DNA from: Cryobacterium sp. PH29-G1
GTDB lineage: Bacteria > Actinomycetota > Actinomycetes > Actinomycetales > Microbacteriaceae
DNA: 64,000 nucleotides
Assembly (NCBI RefSeq): GCF_030063365.1
Contig: NZ_JASISY010000001.1
Coordinates: forward strand, 458,757 to 522,756
Direction of reading: 5' to 3'
Shown here: positions 1 to 8,847 of the stretch, one piece after another
Layout: each line of letters starts with the position of its first letter
Position numbering within the stretch: the stretch's first letter is position 1
Position numbers and translations under genes: made by a program
Notes under the pieces: generated by a model
The model's input: the letters and a program-made list of their open reading frames with translations, nothing else
Told to the model about the DNA's origin: nothing
Database searches by the model: none

Positions 1-1
1 C

Positions 2-271
2 TCAGCGGGTGATCAAAAACTCCGCTTCGCCCGTCGGAGTGACATCGCTCACTTCGAGCGCGGTCACGACGGCGTAGCGTGGACCGGTGTGCAGCCAGCG
101 CAGCATACGCGAGACGGATTCCTCCGGCCCCTCGATTTCGAGTTCCACCGACCCGTCTGGCCGGTTTCGCACGTACCCCACCAGCCCGAGGCGCAGTGCC
201 TGGCCCCGGGAATGATACCGAAACCCGACGCCCTGGACCTCGCCGCGTACGAGAATTCGTTTACGAATCAC
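2..271 (-). CDS. acyP: Acylphosphatase
   Basis: Small cytosolic enzyme that hydrolyses acyl phosphates. The protein of about 89 residues has the family signature near its N-terminus (VRGEVQGVGFR), containing the phosphate-binding loop and catalytic Arg, followed by the second motif region GYVRNRPDGSVE, whose Asn is the other catalytic residue. I chose the GTG at 269-271 because it lies 4 nt beyond the stop of the TetR gene and gives the normal family length; the longer open frame adds a low-complexity Arg/Ala extension that overlaps TetR. It is probably co-transcribed with that regulator. The stop codon is at 2-4, so the gene is complete. Confidence 0.88.
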   Translation of the reverse strand: MIRKRILVRGEVQGVGFRYHSRGQALRLGLVGYVRNRPDGSVELEIEGPEESVSRMLRWLHTGPRYAVVTALEVSDVTPTGEAEFLITR

Positions 272-275
272 CCGA

Positions 276-905
276 CTATTGTGTACCGGGCGCCGCCGCC
301 GCGCGAGTCCCGCTGCGGCTGCGTAGACCGTCCACGAGCGCGGTGATGCCGAGATCGAATGCAAAACGCGCTGAGGCGTGTGCGGCGTGCGCCGGGTCGA
401 GGTTGCGACGCAGGTTCTCCAGCTCGACTGGAACTATCGCTAGCGCGGCCAGGTTGCTCGGCGCGATCAGATCGAGGGCGCTGCCGAGCACGTGCGCTTC
501 GACCGTGCGCACAACGGCAATCCCCTCGCCGTTGGGCCAGCCGCCGTGCCCGAGCGCCGTGACGACAATTTCGTACATGCGCAGTGTTGACGGGTCGGTG
601 ACCGGGGTCGTCGCCAAGAGACGGATGCAATTGGGCCGCGTCGCGAAGGCGGCCAGGTAAGAGTGTGCCCAGCTGATCAGGGCCACGTCCCATGATTCGG
701 TAGCAAAGCTACTGGTGTCGATTTCTTCCACGATGAGGGCGCGCATGCGTTCGATCAGGTCGTCGCGGCCGCCGATGTGGTTGTACAACGACGATGGACG
801 CCGGTTCAGCCGGGTGGCCAGGGAACGCATGGTCAGGGCGTCGCTGCCGTGGGTCTCGGCCAGATCGAGGGCGGCGACGGCGATCTGTCGACTGGTCATT
901 GCCAT
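276..905 (-). CDS. TetR/AcrR family transcriptional regulator
   Basis: A 209-residue TetR-type repressor. Residues 1-50 form the DNA-binding domain (RQIAVAALDLAETHGSDALTM, then LNRRPSSLYNHIGGRDDL as the recognition helix and tail). The remainder is a helical ligand-binding domain of the TetR_C type. It is divergent from the amidohydrolase-permease operon, and the shared intergenic region holds a perfect 21-bp palindrome at 961-981, so it most likely represses that operon and itself. An ATG two codons downstream (899) is an alternative start. The inducer cannot be told from sequence; a substrate of the neighbouring hydrolase or permease is the natural guess. Confidence 0.88.
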   Translation of the reverse strand: MAMTSRQIAVAALDLAETHGSDALTMRSLATRLNRRPSSLYNHIGGRDDLIERMRALIVEEIDTSSFATESWDVALISWAHSYLAAFATRPNCIRLLATTPVTDPSTLRMYEIVVTALGHGGWPNGEGIAVVRTVEAHVLGSALDLIAPSNLAALAIVPVELENLRRNLDPAHAAHASARFAFDLGITALVDGLRSRSGTRAAAAPGTQ

Positions 906-960
906 GAAATCTCCTCAGAAAAAAAGCTTTCCATTTCCCGCTCTAAACCGTACTGTACTC

Positions 961-981
961 AATACGAACATTGTTCGTATT
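961..981. promoter_or_regulatory. Perfect palindromic operator between TetR and amidohydrolase genes
   Basis: Two 10-nt arms (AATACGAACA and TGTTCGTATT) are perfect reverse complements around a single central T. The site lies 55 nt before the TetR start and 25 nt before the amidohydrolase start, where a TetR dimer would block both promoters. Symmetry and position are seen directly; the binding protein is inferred. Confidence 0.8.
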
Positions 982-1006
982 TTGCCAAACGCTAGGAGAC
1001 GACAGC

Positions 1007-2671
1007 GTGACATCCACCCTCTTCACCAATGGAACCGTCTGGATGGGGCCGCTTCAGCCCGATGAAAGCGCCCTCTCCGTGATCGATGGTCGCGTCGCGG
1101 CGATTGGCACTGCCGCCCAGGCTGCAGCGGATGCTGACACCACGGTTATCGACCTGGCCGGCGGTTTTCTTATGCCCGCATTCGGAGAAGGTCACGCGCA
1201 TCCGGTATTCGGCGGCCTGGAAGAAAATGGTCCCAACATTCGCGCCTGCGCGAGCGTGGCCGACATCGTCGCCGAAGTGCGGCGCTACGCCGAGGCGAAC
1301 CCCGACCTCGACTGGATTCACGGTGCGTCCTACGACGGATCGTTCGCCCCTGGCGGCTTGTTCGATGCCCGCTGGCTCGACGAGGCCGTCAACGACCGCC
1401 CGGTCGTGTTGCGCGCCTGGGACTACCACACGCTGTGGTGCAACTCCCGGGCCCTCGAGTTGGCCGGAATCAGCGCCGAGACCCCCGAGCCGGCGCTCGG
1501 CGAAATTCCCCGCCGCGCCGACGGAAGCCCGCTGGGCGTGCTGCGCGAATGGGGCGCGGTCGACCTGATGAATGCGGTGAGTCCGGGCTTCTGTGACAAC
1601 CACCGGGTCGACGCGCTGCGCCGGGCCACCGCCCACTTCGCCAGCCTCGGCGTGACTTGGGTGCAAGACGCCTGGGTTGAGCCGAACGATATTGACGTCT
1701 ACCTTGAAGCGGCCGCGAGTGGAGCCCTGTCAACTCGGGTCAATCTGGCCTTGCTGGCCGACCCGCGTCACTTTCCCGGGTCGTTTTCCGACCTGCTGGA
1801 CGCGCGGGAACGCGTTCTCCGGTTGGGGCATCCGCTGCTCACGGCCAACAGCGTCAAGTTCTTCGTCGACGGAGTCGTGGAGAACGAGACCGGCGCCCTG
1901 CTCGAACCGTATTGCTCGGGCATGCATGACCACGGCATGCTGCTTTGGCAGCCGCAGCAGCTCTCCGACGCGGTCGCCCTGGTCGATGCGGCCGGCTTCC
2001 AACCACACCTGCACGCCATCGGCGATGCCGCGGTACGGCAGGCGCTCGACGCCATCGAGCACGCCGAACGGGTCAATCCGGCCAGGGACCGCCGCCCGGT
2101 GATCGCGCACGTGCAGCTTGCCAGCGCGAGCGACCTCGCTCGATTCGCGCAACTCGGCGTGGTCGCCGTCATGCAGCCGTTCTGGGCCCAGCTCGACGCG
2201 TTGATGACCGTGCTCACCGTGCCGCGCCTCGGTCCTGACCGCACCGACCGGCAGTATCAGCTGCGTACCCTCGCCGAATCCGGGGCCACCCTCGCGTTCG
2301 GGTCCGATTGGCCCTGCTCTTCGGCGGCACCACTGGACGGTCTCGGTGTTGCTATCTCCCGCACCACAGTGGAGGGGAAGCCGGCTGGCGGCTGGACCCC
2401 CGCCGAACGCCTCGATGCAGAGACAGCCCTCGCCGCCTACACGAGCGGGGTCGCGCGGCAGGCCTTCGCCGACCAGACGGATTCCCCGTGGGGCGTCATC
2501 GAGGTCGGTGCGAGCGCCGACCTGGTCTGGTTAGCGGCCGACCCGCGCACCACGCCGGCCGCCGACCTGCCCCAGATCGCGGTGCACGCCACCTATCTGG
2601 CCGGAACGGCAACCTACCTGGCCGCAACCAAAACCCTCCCGGCTCTGTCCGCCGAATTCACCGCAATCTGA
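1007..2671 (+). CDS. Amidohydrolase family protein (YtcJ / N-substituted formamide deformylase-like)
   Basis: A 554-residue metal-dependent hydrolase of the Amidohydrolase_3 group. The N-terminal beta domain (VTSTLFTNGTVWMG) is followed by the first metal-binding motif GEGHAHPVF, a mid-domain histidine region (HLHAIGDAAV), a further His (PVIAHVQLAS) and the late aspartate in AFGSDWPCSS. I chose the GTG at 1007 because AGGAG lies at 993-997 with good spacing; the longer frame would start inside the operator. The family includes the N-substituted formamide deformylase NfdA and many uncharacterised YtcJ proteins, so the substrate is unknown. The permease starts 11 nt downstream, pointing to one import-and-hydrolysis operon under the divergent TetR protein. 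Confidence 0.82.
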   Translation: MTSTLFTNGTVWMGPLQPDESALSVIDGRVAAIGTAAQAAADADTTVIDLAGGFLMPAFGEGHAHPVFGGLEENGPNIRACASVADIVAEVRRYAEANPDLDWIHGASYDGSFAPGGLFDARWLDEAVNDRPVVLRAWDYHTLWCNSRALELAGISAETPEPALGEIPRRADGSPLGVLREWGAVDLMNAVSPGFCDNHRVDALRRATAHFASLGVTWVQDAWVEPNDIDVYLEAAASGALSTRVNLALLADPRHFPGSFSDLLDARERVLRLGHPLLTANSVKFFVDGVVENETGALLEPYCSGMHDHGMLLWQPQQLSDAVALVDAAGFQPHLHAIGDAAVRQALDAIEHAERVNPARDRRPVIAHVQLASASDLARFAQLGVVAVMQPFWAQLDALMTVLTVPRLGPDRTDRQYQLRTLAESGATLAFGSDWPCSSAAPLDGLGVAISRTTVEGKPAGGWTPAERLDAETALAAYTSGVARQAFADQTDSPWGVIEVGASADLVWLAADPRTTPAADLPQIAVHATYLAGTATYLAATKTLPALSAEFTAI

Positions 2672-2682
2672 AGGGAATAGCT

Positions 2683-4074
2683 ATGTCAACGAAGACCAAT
2701 TCCTCCCACGGTTCAGCCACCTCCGCGACCACCGGAGCGAGCACCGGAGCGAGCACCGCGCAGCTTCGGCGTGTTCTCGGTGTGCCATCGCTCGTATTGT
2801 TCGGCCTGGTCTACATGGTGCCGCTCACCGTGTTCACCACCTACGGCATCGTCACCCAGATGACCGGTGGCCGACTGCCGATGGCGTACCTGATCACCCT
2901 CGTCGCGATGGTGTTCACCGCGCGGGCCTACGGACATATGGCGCGCGCGTTTCCGTTTGCCGGATCGGCCTATACCTACACACAACGCAGCTTCGGACCG
3001 GGGATTGGCTTTCTCACCGGCTGGTCGTTGATGCTCGATTACCTGTTTCTGCCCATGATCAACTACCTGGTGATCGGGATCTACCTCAACGCGGCGTTCC
3101 CCGCCCTGCCGGCGTGGACCTTCGTGCTGGCCACCATCATCCTCGTCACCGTGCTCAACATCGTCGGCATCGTCTCGGTCACCCGGGCCAGCATCGTGAT
3201 CATCGCCGTGCAGACCATCTTCATCGTCGTATTCGTTGCCCTCGCGATCGTGTCGATCGGCCGTGGCGCCAGCCTCGATTTGCTCGCCCCATTCAACGGT
3301 ACCGGCGATGCTCCCGGCTTTGCACCGCTCGCCGCCGGCGCCGCCGTGCTCTGCCTGTCGTTCCTCGGCTTCGACTCGGTCTCCACCCTCGCCGAAGAAA
3401 CCCGCGATCCGAAAAAGAACCTGCCGCGGGCGATCATGATCGTCACCATCGCCGCCGGGGTTATTTTCGTCGGCTTGTCCTACCTTGCCCACCTGGTGCT
3501 CCCCAGCCACGCGTTTTCGAGCGTCGATTCGGCAGCCCTCGACGTGGTCGGCGTCGTCGGGGGACAATTTCTGGTGGCGTTTTTCACGGCCGCGTACGTG
3601 GCCGGCGCGGCCGGGTCCGCGCTCACGTCCCAGGCATCCGTTTCACGAATCCTGTATGCCATGGGTCGCGACGGCGTGCTTCCGACCCGGTTCTTCGGGC
3701 GCATCAGCTCCCGGTTCGGTACGCCGGTGATTGCGATCGTCATTGTCTCGATCGTGTCGCTTCTCGCCCTCGTGATCGATCTGGGCCTGCTCGCCGAGAT
3801 GATCAGTTTCGGCGCCCTGATCGCGTTCACAGCGGTGAACCTCTCGGTGATCAAACACTATTTCGTCGCCGAACACCTGCGCCGCGGCAGCCGCCTGCTC
3901 AACTACCTGATCGTGCCGAGCGTGGGCGTTGTGCTCACCCTCTGGCTGTGGACCAGCCTGTCGCCGCGGGCGCTCATCGTTGGTCTGATCTGGCTCGCGG
4001 TCGGTTTCGTTTACCTGCTCGTGCTCACCCGCGGATTTCGCCGACCGACGCCGATGCTCGACCTTAAGGACTAG
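2683..4074 (+). CDS. APC superfamily permease (amino acid / amine transporter)
   Basis: A 463-residue integral membrane transporter with about 12 hydrophobic segments. The start of the APC fold is visible (LRRVLGVPSLVLFGLVYM, with the GLVYMVPLT unwound-helix segment), as is the conserved ETRDPKKNLPRA loop after TM6. I chose the ATG at 2683, 11 nt after the hydrolase stop and preceded by AAGGGA; the open frame upstream overlaps the hydrolase. The hydrophilic N-terminal tail is rich in Ser/Thr/Ala and contains a short direct repeat (GAST twice). It probably imports the substrate of the co-transcribed amidohydrolase. Substrate specificity is not readable from sequence. Confidence 0.85.
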   Translation: MSTKTNSSHGSATSATTGASTGASTAQLRRVLGVPSLVLFGLVYMVPLTVFTTYGIVTQMTGGRLPMAYLITLVAMVFTARAYGHMARAFPFAGSAYTYTQRSFGPGIGFLTGWSLMLDYLFLPMINYLVIGIYLNAAFPALPAWTFVLATIILVTVLNIVGIVSVTRASIVIIAVQTIFIVVFVALAIVSIGRGASLDLLAPFNGTGDAPGFAPLAAGAAVLCLSFLGFDSVSTLAEETRDPKKNLPRAIMIVTIAAGVIFVGLSYLAHLVLPSHAFSSVDSAALDVVGVVGGQFLVAFFTAAYVAGAAGSALTSQASVSRILYAMGRDGVLPTRFFGRISSRFGTPVIAIVIVSIVSLLALVIDLGLLAEMISFGALIAFTAVNLSVIKHYFVAEHLRRGSRLLNYLIVPSVGVVLTLWLWTSLSPRALIVGLIWLAVGFVYLLVLTRGFRRPTPMLDLKD

Positions 4075-4101
4075 TCGGTCGACCGCACGCCGCCTGACTG
4101 G

Positions 4102-4764
4102 CTACATTGCAGCAAACATGATGGCCATGACCGCGGCGCCGACGGCTTCAAACCCGTGATCCGCGCGCACGGAATTGTGTGGAGCCGCAATGCGGGGAGC
4201 AGATTTCGTTACCTGCCAACGCACGAGCAAAACCAAAAATACGATCGCTGCAGCACCGAAGGTCAGAGCCAACACCGTCGCCAGGTCAGGTGAGTGATCC
4301 AGCGCGGCTGTACCGGCGCTTTGGGGTGTTGCCGCCATCGAGTGGTGCCCACCCGACATAGACATTGTGCCCGCAGCCAGGCCTGAAGAACCGGCGGTCG
4401 TCAGGTGGCCCATCATCAGGGCGACCATCACAGCAGCGCTGGCCATTGCAAAGGTGTGGTACGCGCATTTCAGCCGGCCGTGGCTGCTGGCGCAGAGTAT
4501 TTTGAGTTCCGGTCGGGCGACCGCCTGCAGCAAAAACCACAGTGCCGCCACGGTGAGAACTGCGATTTGAGCCAGCATGGTCGTGGCCCCGAGATGCCAC
4601 ATCATCGAAGCCATCACGACGTTCATGAGGGCGCTGAGGCCGTTGTTGACTCGGCTCGTGATCTGACGCGACCGGATCGCCTGCACAACGTAATAGCATC
4701 CACTGAGTAGTAGAACGGCTGTGAGCGTCCAGGTAAGTGCAGGAAGATCGAACACGGGGTTCAC
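4102..4764 (-). CDS. DUF5134-like polytopic membrane protein with Met/His-rich loop
   Basis: About 220 residues with five to six hydrophobic helices. The second helix carries a MMWHLG motif, and a loop after the fourth helix contains a Met/His cluster (GTMSMSGGHHSM) of the kind that binds copper. It reads in the same direction as the copper amine oxidase upstream, separated by a strong hairpin. The start is the GTG at 4762-4764 or the GTG at 4753-4755; GGAGAG just upstream fits the second slightly better. The much longer open frame to 5118 runs antisense-frame through the amine oxidase gene and I do not accept it. The family resemblance is from memory of DUF5134 proteins; a copper role is inference. 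Confidence 0.7.
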   Translation of the reverse strand: MNPVFDLPALTWTLTAVLLLSGCYYVVQAIRSRQITSRVNNGLSALMNVVMASMMWHLGATTMLAQIAVLTVAALWFLLQAVARPELKILCASSHGRLKCAYHTFAMASAAVMVALMMGHLTTAGSSGLAAGTMSMSGGHHSMAATPQSAGTAALDHSPDLATVLALTFGAAAIVFLVLLVRWQVTKSAPRIAAPHNSVRADHGFEAVGAAVMAIMFAAM

Positions 4765-4793
4765 TCTCTCCACTGGATAGCGGATAGGTATGG

Positions 4794-4835
4794 AAGCGGT
4801 CCCCGGTGCGGCTGCAACCGCACCGGGGACCGCTT
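4794..4835. terminator. Perfect 18-bp hairpin between amine oxidase and DUF5134 genes
   Basis: Arms at 4794-4811 and 4818-4835 are perfectly complementary with a 6-nt loop (CTGCAA). The T-rich tract (GTTTTGTTT) follows on the plus strand, so the structure is best placed to end plus-strand readthrough. It is also 3' of the minus-strand amine oxidase gene and may end or attenuate that transcript. Confidence 0.75.
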
Positions 4836-4882
4836 GTTTTGTTTCAGCTTCAACCCTGGGGTGGTCCAGGGTCACCGTCGGT

Positions 4883-6814
4883 TCAGTGTCCGCTGCAGCA
4901 CGTTCCGGTGTTGGTCGCGATCTCCTCCGAGGTGGGGAGGTTGAGGGTGGGGTTCTCGTCGAAGAAGCCGTGCGGTTCGAGCATGAAGCCGATGTTCTGG
5001 CGGGGCATGACGGGCCAGTCTTCGAGGCGCACCACGTGGTGCATTCCGAAGGTGTACCAGACCACGAGGTCCTGGTCGACGATGTTGCGGTCAGCGAGGG
5101 TCCAGGCGGGGAGGCCATCGCCGCCGGTGCTCTGGTTCGGAAACTCGCCAGCGGGAAAACGCTCGGCCCGGTCGTACGCGGTGACCCACAGGTTGTTGCG
5201 GGCGAACTGGGCGCGCTGACTCACGTGCGAGCGTTCGTCGGCGGCGAGGGTGATGGCGTTCGTGGGGATGAGACGGTAGGCCACCGATTCGTTCACCAGG
5301 TTCTTGCTGTCGCGGTTGGCGACCTTCCAGAAGCGGTGCTTGGAGCTGTCCGCCTTGCGAATTGCCGCCTGCTCGGTTTCCAGCAGTCGATCAACCGCGC
5401 GGAAAGCGGTGAAGGTGGGGTTGTCGGCCGGTGTCTCGGTGTCCACCTCGTAGACGGAGTTCAGCGGACCGTCGACCTCGAAGTCCATCCGCACGTTGAA
5501 GAGGTGCTGGTGGATGGGGCCGTAGAGTCCGTCGTTGTTCAAGGCCTGACCATACGGGGTCTTCTCGCCCGGGTTCTGGGCGGCTGTCGACAGAATTCCG
5601 GTGGCCTTGACCAGGAACTCGATGCTGCCGTCTAGGAAGAGGTGCCAGTAGAACGCGTACTCGTAGTTGGCGACGGTCGCGATAAAGGAGATCACGAGCT
5701 TGCGGCTGCGTCGCACTTCAGCGGTGCCCTCGCGGAAGTCGAAGTGCTTCCACATGATGCTGTCGTCTTCTTCGTGCATGCAGATGGCGTTCTCGATGGT
5801 CATCGGGTTGCCGTGACTGTCGGTGGTGATGCCATCGAAGTACTTGATCTCGCCGAGGCAGTCGCAGCCGAGCTTGAGCGAATTAGCCATGTTGCCGATG
5901 TTGTATTCGCCGGAATCGAAGGCGTTCTTCTTGGCCTGCACGGGAGCGGGGTCACCATATGGAACGACCATCTCGGCCAGTGACGCACGGTTGATGACGG
6001 AGCGGTCGGTGCCCTTGTTGCGGAACTTGAGCTGGTGCAGCACCAGGCCTTCGCGGGGCGTGAAACCGACGCGGAAGGACCAGTCGGCCCACTGCACGTG
6101 GTTGCCCGTCACCGTGTAGGACGCGCCTTCGGGCTGGGTGATGGAAATGGGCTTGAGGTCGGTGCGGGCCGGCCCGACATACTTGGGCAGGTAGTTGCCT
6201 GCGGCTGCGGGGACCGGGATAGCCTCGGCGTCTTCCACCCTGGCTACGGTGCCCGAGCTGAGGTCGTAGATGACGACGAAATTCTCGATCGGGTGGGCAT
6301 AGGGGCTGTCATCAGGATCCTGCCGCACGAAGACGAGGGCGCGCATCAGACGTCGTCCCTGCGCGTCTTCGCCGAACCAGCCGACCGACCAGGGCTCAAA
6401 GCAGACGAGGTCGAGGTTGGTCAGGCCGCGGGCAGCAAGTGCCTCCACGACGCGCGGGTCCTTCTTGCAGTTGATCTCGCACTCGGCGAACTCGTCCAGC
6501 ATGAACGGCGGCTGAACGCCGGAAGCCAACTGCGTCCACTTCGAGACAATGCCGGCGTCGAGGTTGACGATGGCTTCGAACGCGTTCCCCGTGCCACGGT
6601 CGATGAGCACCGAGTCTGCTTCGCGCTCGGTTTCACTGCCGGCTCGGAGGGCATGCTTGGACGGTTCGCGCAGCTCAACGCTGATGAAGCGGAACGTCTC
6701 GGCTGCCGCAGGCCCATTCTTGAGGATGGCGACTGCCCGGGTAATCTCGGCGCGGGACAGCGGATCGAGCGGGTGTGCCCCGACAACGGTCTGAGTTTCA
6801 ATGCTGATGGTCAT
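4883..6814 (-). CDS. Copper-containing amine oxidase (probable methylamine / primary amine oxidase)
   Basis: Oxidises primary amines to aldehyde, ammonia and H2O2; on methylamine the product is formaldehyde. The 643-residue protein has the usual length of bacterial enzymes and the whole active site: the precursor of the topaquinone cofactor in NYEY (Tyr384), copper ligands HQH (His435, His437) and the third His in the GMHH motif near 592, and the catalytic-base region FDSGEY (Asp300). The C-terminus is Cys-rich (GTCCSGH). I chose the ATG at 6814 with AAGGAGAG upstream. It is the last gene of the cupin-dmm operon, which matches a role in methylamine oxidation; Arthrobacter P1 is known to combine such an oxidase with the RuMP cycle. 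Other primary amines remain possible. Confidence 0.93.
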   Translation of the reverse strand: MTISIETQTVVGAHPLDPLSRAEITRAVAILKNGPAAAETFRFISVELREPSKHALRAGSETEREADSVLIDRGTGNAFEAIVNLDAGIVSKWTQLASGVQPPFMLDEFAECEINCKKDPRVVEALAARGLTNLDLVCFEPWSVGWFGEDAQGRRLMRALVFVRQDPDDSPYAHPIENFVVIYDLSSGTVARVEDAEAIPVPAAAGNYLPKYVGPARTDLKPISITQPEGASYTVTGNHVQWADWSFRVGFTPREGLVLHQLKFRNKGTDRSVINRASLAEMVVPYGDPAPVQAKKNAFDSGEYNIGNMANSLKLGCDCLGEIKYFDGITTDSHGNPMTIENAICMHEEDDSIMWKHFDFREGTAEVRRSRKLVISFIATVANYEYAFYWHLFLDGSIEFLVKATGILSTAAQNPGEKTPYGQALNNDGLYGPIHQHLFNVRMDFEVDGPLNSVYEVDTETPADNPTFTAFRAVDRLLETEQAAIRKADSSKHRFWKVANRDSKNLVNESVAYRLIPTNAITLAADERSHVSQRAQFARNNLWVTAYDRAERFPAGEFPNQSTGGDGLPAWTLADRNIVDQDLVVWYTFGMHHVVRLEDWPVMPRQNIGFMLEPHGFFDENPTLNLPTSEEIATNTGTCCSGH

Positions 6815-6871
6815 GGTTCTCTCTCCTTGGTTGATTCTGCAGGTTCTGGAAGGCAATAAAGCTGAGGGTGA

Positions 6872-7873
6872 TTAGTTGGCCAGCAACCAGTCGGACGCCG
6901 CTTTGCGGTAGTTGATGATTCCCTTGTATTCGGCCATATCGTCTGGGAGCTCGGCCAGCACGCGGCCCATGTTCTCCCGCCAGACGGGTACGCGGGCAAT
7001 ATCCCGCAGGGGCAGTAGATAGCTCCGGATCATGAACAGCACGGCACCGGAGTGCGGGAGACGAATCATGTGCTGAATTTCTACCCGGAGGTGGAGCCGG
7101 TCCGGCAGGGCGGGATCGTCGGCAATGGTGGTGCGGTCATGAGCCCAGTTGGGGTAGGTCTCGGTGGACGTGTCCAGACGCCGGTCGATGGTGAGGGTCC
7201 AGTTGGTTCTGCGGTACTGTTCCCCCGGCTGGAGCCGCATCAAGAACTGCTCCGCGCGGCTGACGATCTTCTCTTCCTTCACCCGTGGAACGGGGTGATG
7301 GACCTCCAGAAATTTCATGCCGACGTCGAATCCAACAGACCAGTCGGCGGCGAAGGTGACCACTCCCGCATCGAGCCACAGCGCATCCTGTCGGTGGTCG
7401 AGAAAGACCAGATCGTCCTGAATCTGGCTGCCCAGAAACCGCAATGGACCCATCGGCAGCGAACTGTCGTCGCCGACGGTGAACTGCACGTCGAGGTTCT
7501 GCAGAGAGTTGCGCCAGCGGCAGACGTTTCCTTCGCGGGTGAACGATACGGTGTCGGGGTATTCCTGGGCCAGGGCGGGCAGCAGTGTGCAAATGGCGTC
7601 CCACACGGCGGGTCGCATGTGGGGGAGCACTTGGAGCCGGGACGGATCCCGATCCAGCACCTCGTCACGTTCCTTGAGCTCGGCAAGATAGTGTTCGTCG
7701 ATGTGGAGCAGGCGGCCGCCCCAGGCGCCCGCTTCTGTCGGGACTTCCTTGCGGGACGGTTCGACATTGGCGCTGTAGCGGTAGATGTCGCCGGAAAACG
7801 GAAAGGGAAAGTGCTTGATCCGTTCGGGAAGCACGTCGGCGTCCCGGACAGTGTCATTGATGACAGTACTCAC
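6872..7873 (-). CDS. Heme-dependent oxidative N-demethylase / dimethylamine monooxygenase catalytic subunit (DUF3445)
   Basis: A 333-residue protein of the HODM alpha family (DUF3445), in which a PAS-like fold holds heme and O2 is used to demethylate secondary amines to primary amine plus formaldehyde. Visible family features are the N-terminal FPFPFSGDIYRY stretch, MGPLRFLGSQIQDDLVFL, the WSVGFDVGMKF...HHPVP segment and the basic C-terminal region LRVEIQHMIRLPHSGAVLF. The GTG start at 7873 overlaps the stop of the reductase gene (GTGA), showing translational coupling. The upstream reductase and DmmA-like genes supply the electron-transfer partners. Dimethylamine is the most probable substrate from context; other N-methyl amines are possible. 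Confidence 0.87.
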   Translation of the reverse strand: MSTVINDTVRDADVLPERIKHFPFPFSGDIYRYSANVEPSRKEVPTEAGAWGGRLLHIDEHYLAELKERDEVLDRDPSRLQVLPHMRPAVWDAICTLLPALAQEYPDTVSFTREGNVCRWRNSLQNLDVQFTVGDDSSLPMGPLRFLGSQIQDDLVFLDHRQDALWLDAGVVTFAADWSVGFDVGMKFLEVHHPVPRVKEEKIVSRAEQFLMRLQPGEQYRRTNWTLTIDRRLDTSTETYPNWAHDRTTIADDPALPDRLHLRVEIQHMIRLPHSGAVLFMIRSYLLPLRDIARVPVWRENMGRVLAELPDDMAEYKGIINYRKAASDWLLAN

Positions 7874-8847
7874 AGGTCCAGCTCCAATTCGTTGTCCAGG
7901 CTGCGGGAGACACAGCACATCATGGCGGCGTTGTCTTCTTTTTCCTGGTCGGTCAGGTAGAGATCTCGGTGCAGAGGGTTCCCAGCCAGCACCGGCACGG
8001 AACATTCGCCGCAGATGCCTTTGCGGCACATATTCGGAATGCTCAGCCCCGCGTTTTCGAGGGTTTCCAACAAAGAAACACCGGTCGGAACGCTCAATGT
8101 GACTCCGCTACGGGCAAGGTTCACCGTGAAGGGTTCGCCATCGTCCAGCGCCGCACCGGAAAATGCTTCCGAATGCAGCAACCCCTTGGGCCAGCCGAGA
8201 TCGTGGGCCTGCTCGAGCACACTGTCCATGAAGGCAGTCGGACCGCAGACATAGAGGTGAGTACCGAGCTTCTGGGTCGTGAGCTTTCGGGTGAGAACCT
8301 CCTGAAAACTGCCGCGATCCAGGCATTCCGTCAGGCCAGCTCCCAGTAGCGCGCGTGCCTCCGCAACGTGCGCCCCCGTTCCGGGGCGGTGCACGTAGAT
8401 CAGGGATGCTGACGCGCCCCATTCGGCCGCGTACCGAGCGTGCGAGAGCACCGGTGTGATGCCGATTCCTGCCGCGATAAGCAGATGATGCTTCGCTGTT
8501 GCCGCCGGGGCGAAAGCGCTGCGGGGGTGCGAAACCTGAACACGGTCACCCACCGCGAGCGCGTGCATGGCCAAGGATCCGCCGGAACCGCCTTCGACTC
8601 GCAGCACGGAGATGCTGTATTCCGTCGGAGCACTGCCTGAGCCGGTGAGCGAATAGGCGTTGGCGCCGCTTGCGTGCTGCACCACGAGATGGCTCCCCGG
8701 TACGTAGCACGGCAGCAGTTCGCCCAGCGGATCACCAAAGGAGATGCTGGTGATCGAGTCCGTCTGGGCACTGACGTTGGTCACCTCCAGCTGGAGGGTT
8801 CCTTCCAACACCGGTTGGACCTTCGTTTGGAGCGCCGTCGCGGTCAT
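7870..8847 (-). CDS. Oxygenase reductase: flavin/NAD(P)H domain fused to [2Fe-2S] ferredoxin
   Basis: A 325-residue electron-transfer subunit of the phthalate-dioxygenase-reductase/vanillate-demethylase-reductase type. The N-terminal flavin-binding barrel has the AYSLTGS motif, the nucleotide domain has AAGIGITPVLSH and a CGPTAFM segment, and the C-terminal plant-type ferredoxin has CRKGICGEC (Cys-X4-Cys-X2-Cys) with the fourth Cys in MMCCVSR. I chose the ATG at 8845-8847, which overlaps the stop of the DmmA-like gene (ATGA). It should pass electrons from NAD(P)H to the heme N-demethylase encoded immediately downstream. The longer open frame reaching 9393 adds unrelated shadow sequence. Confidence 0.9.
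   Translation of the reverse strand: MTATALQTKVQPVLEGTLQLEVTNVSAQTDSITSISFGDPLGELLPCYVPGSHLVVQHASGANAYSLTGSGSAPTEYSISVLRVEGGSGGSLAMHALAVGDRVQVSHPRSAFAPAATAKHHLLIAAGIGITPVLSHARYAAEWGASASLIYVHRPGTGAHVAEARALLGAGLTECLDRGSFQEVLTRKLTTQKLGTHLYVCGPTAFMDSVLEQAHDLGWPKGLLHSEAFSGAALDDGEPFTVNLARSGVTLSVPTGVSLLETLENAGLSIPNMCRKGICGECSVPVLAGNPLHRDLYLTDQEKEDNAAMMCCVSRSLDNELELDL

Noticed and set aside
4765..5118. N-terminal extension of the DUF5134-like gene
   Set aside because: It overlaps the amine oxidase gene in another frame and spans the strong hairpin; the membrane protein begins at the GTG near 4764.
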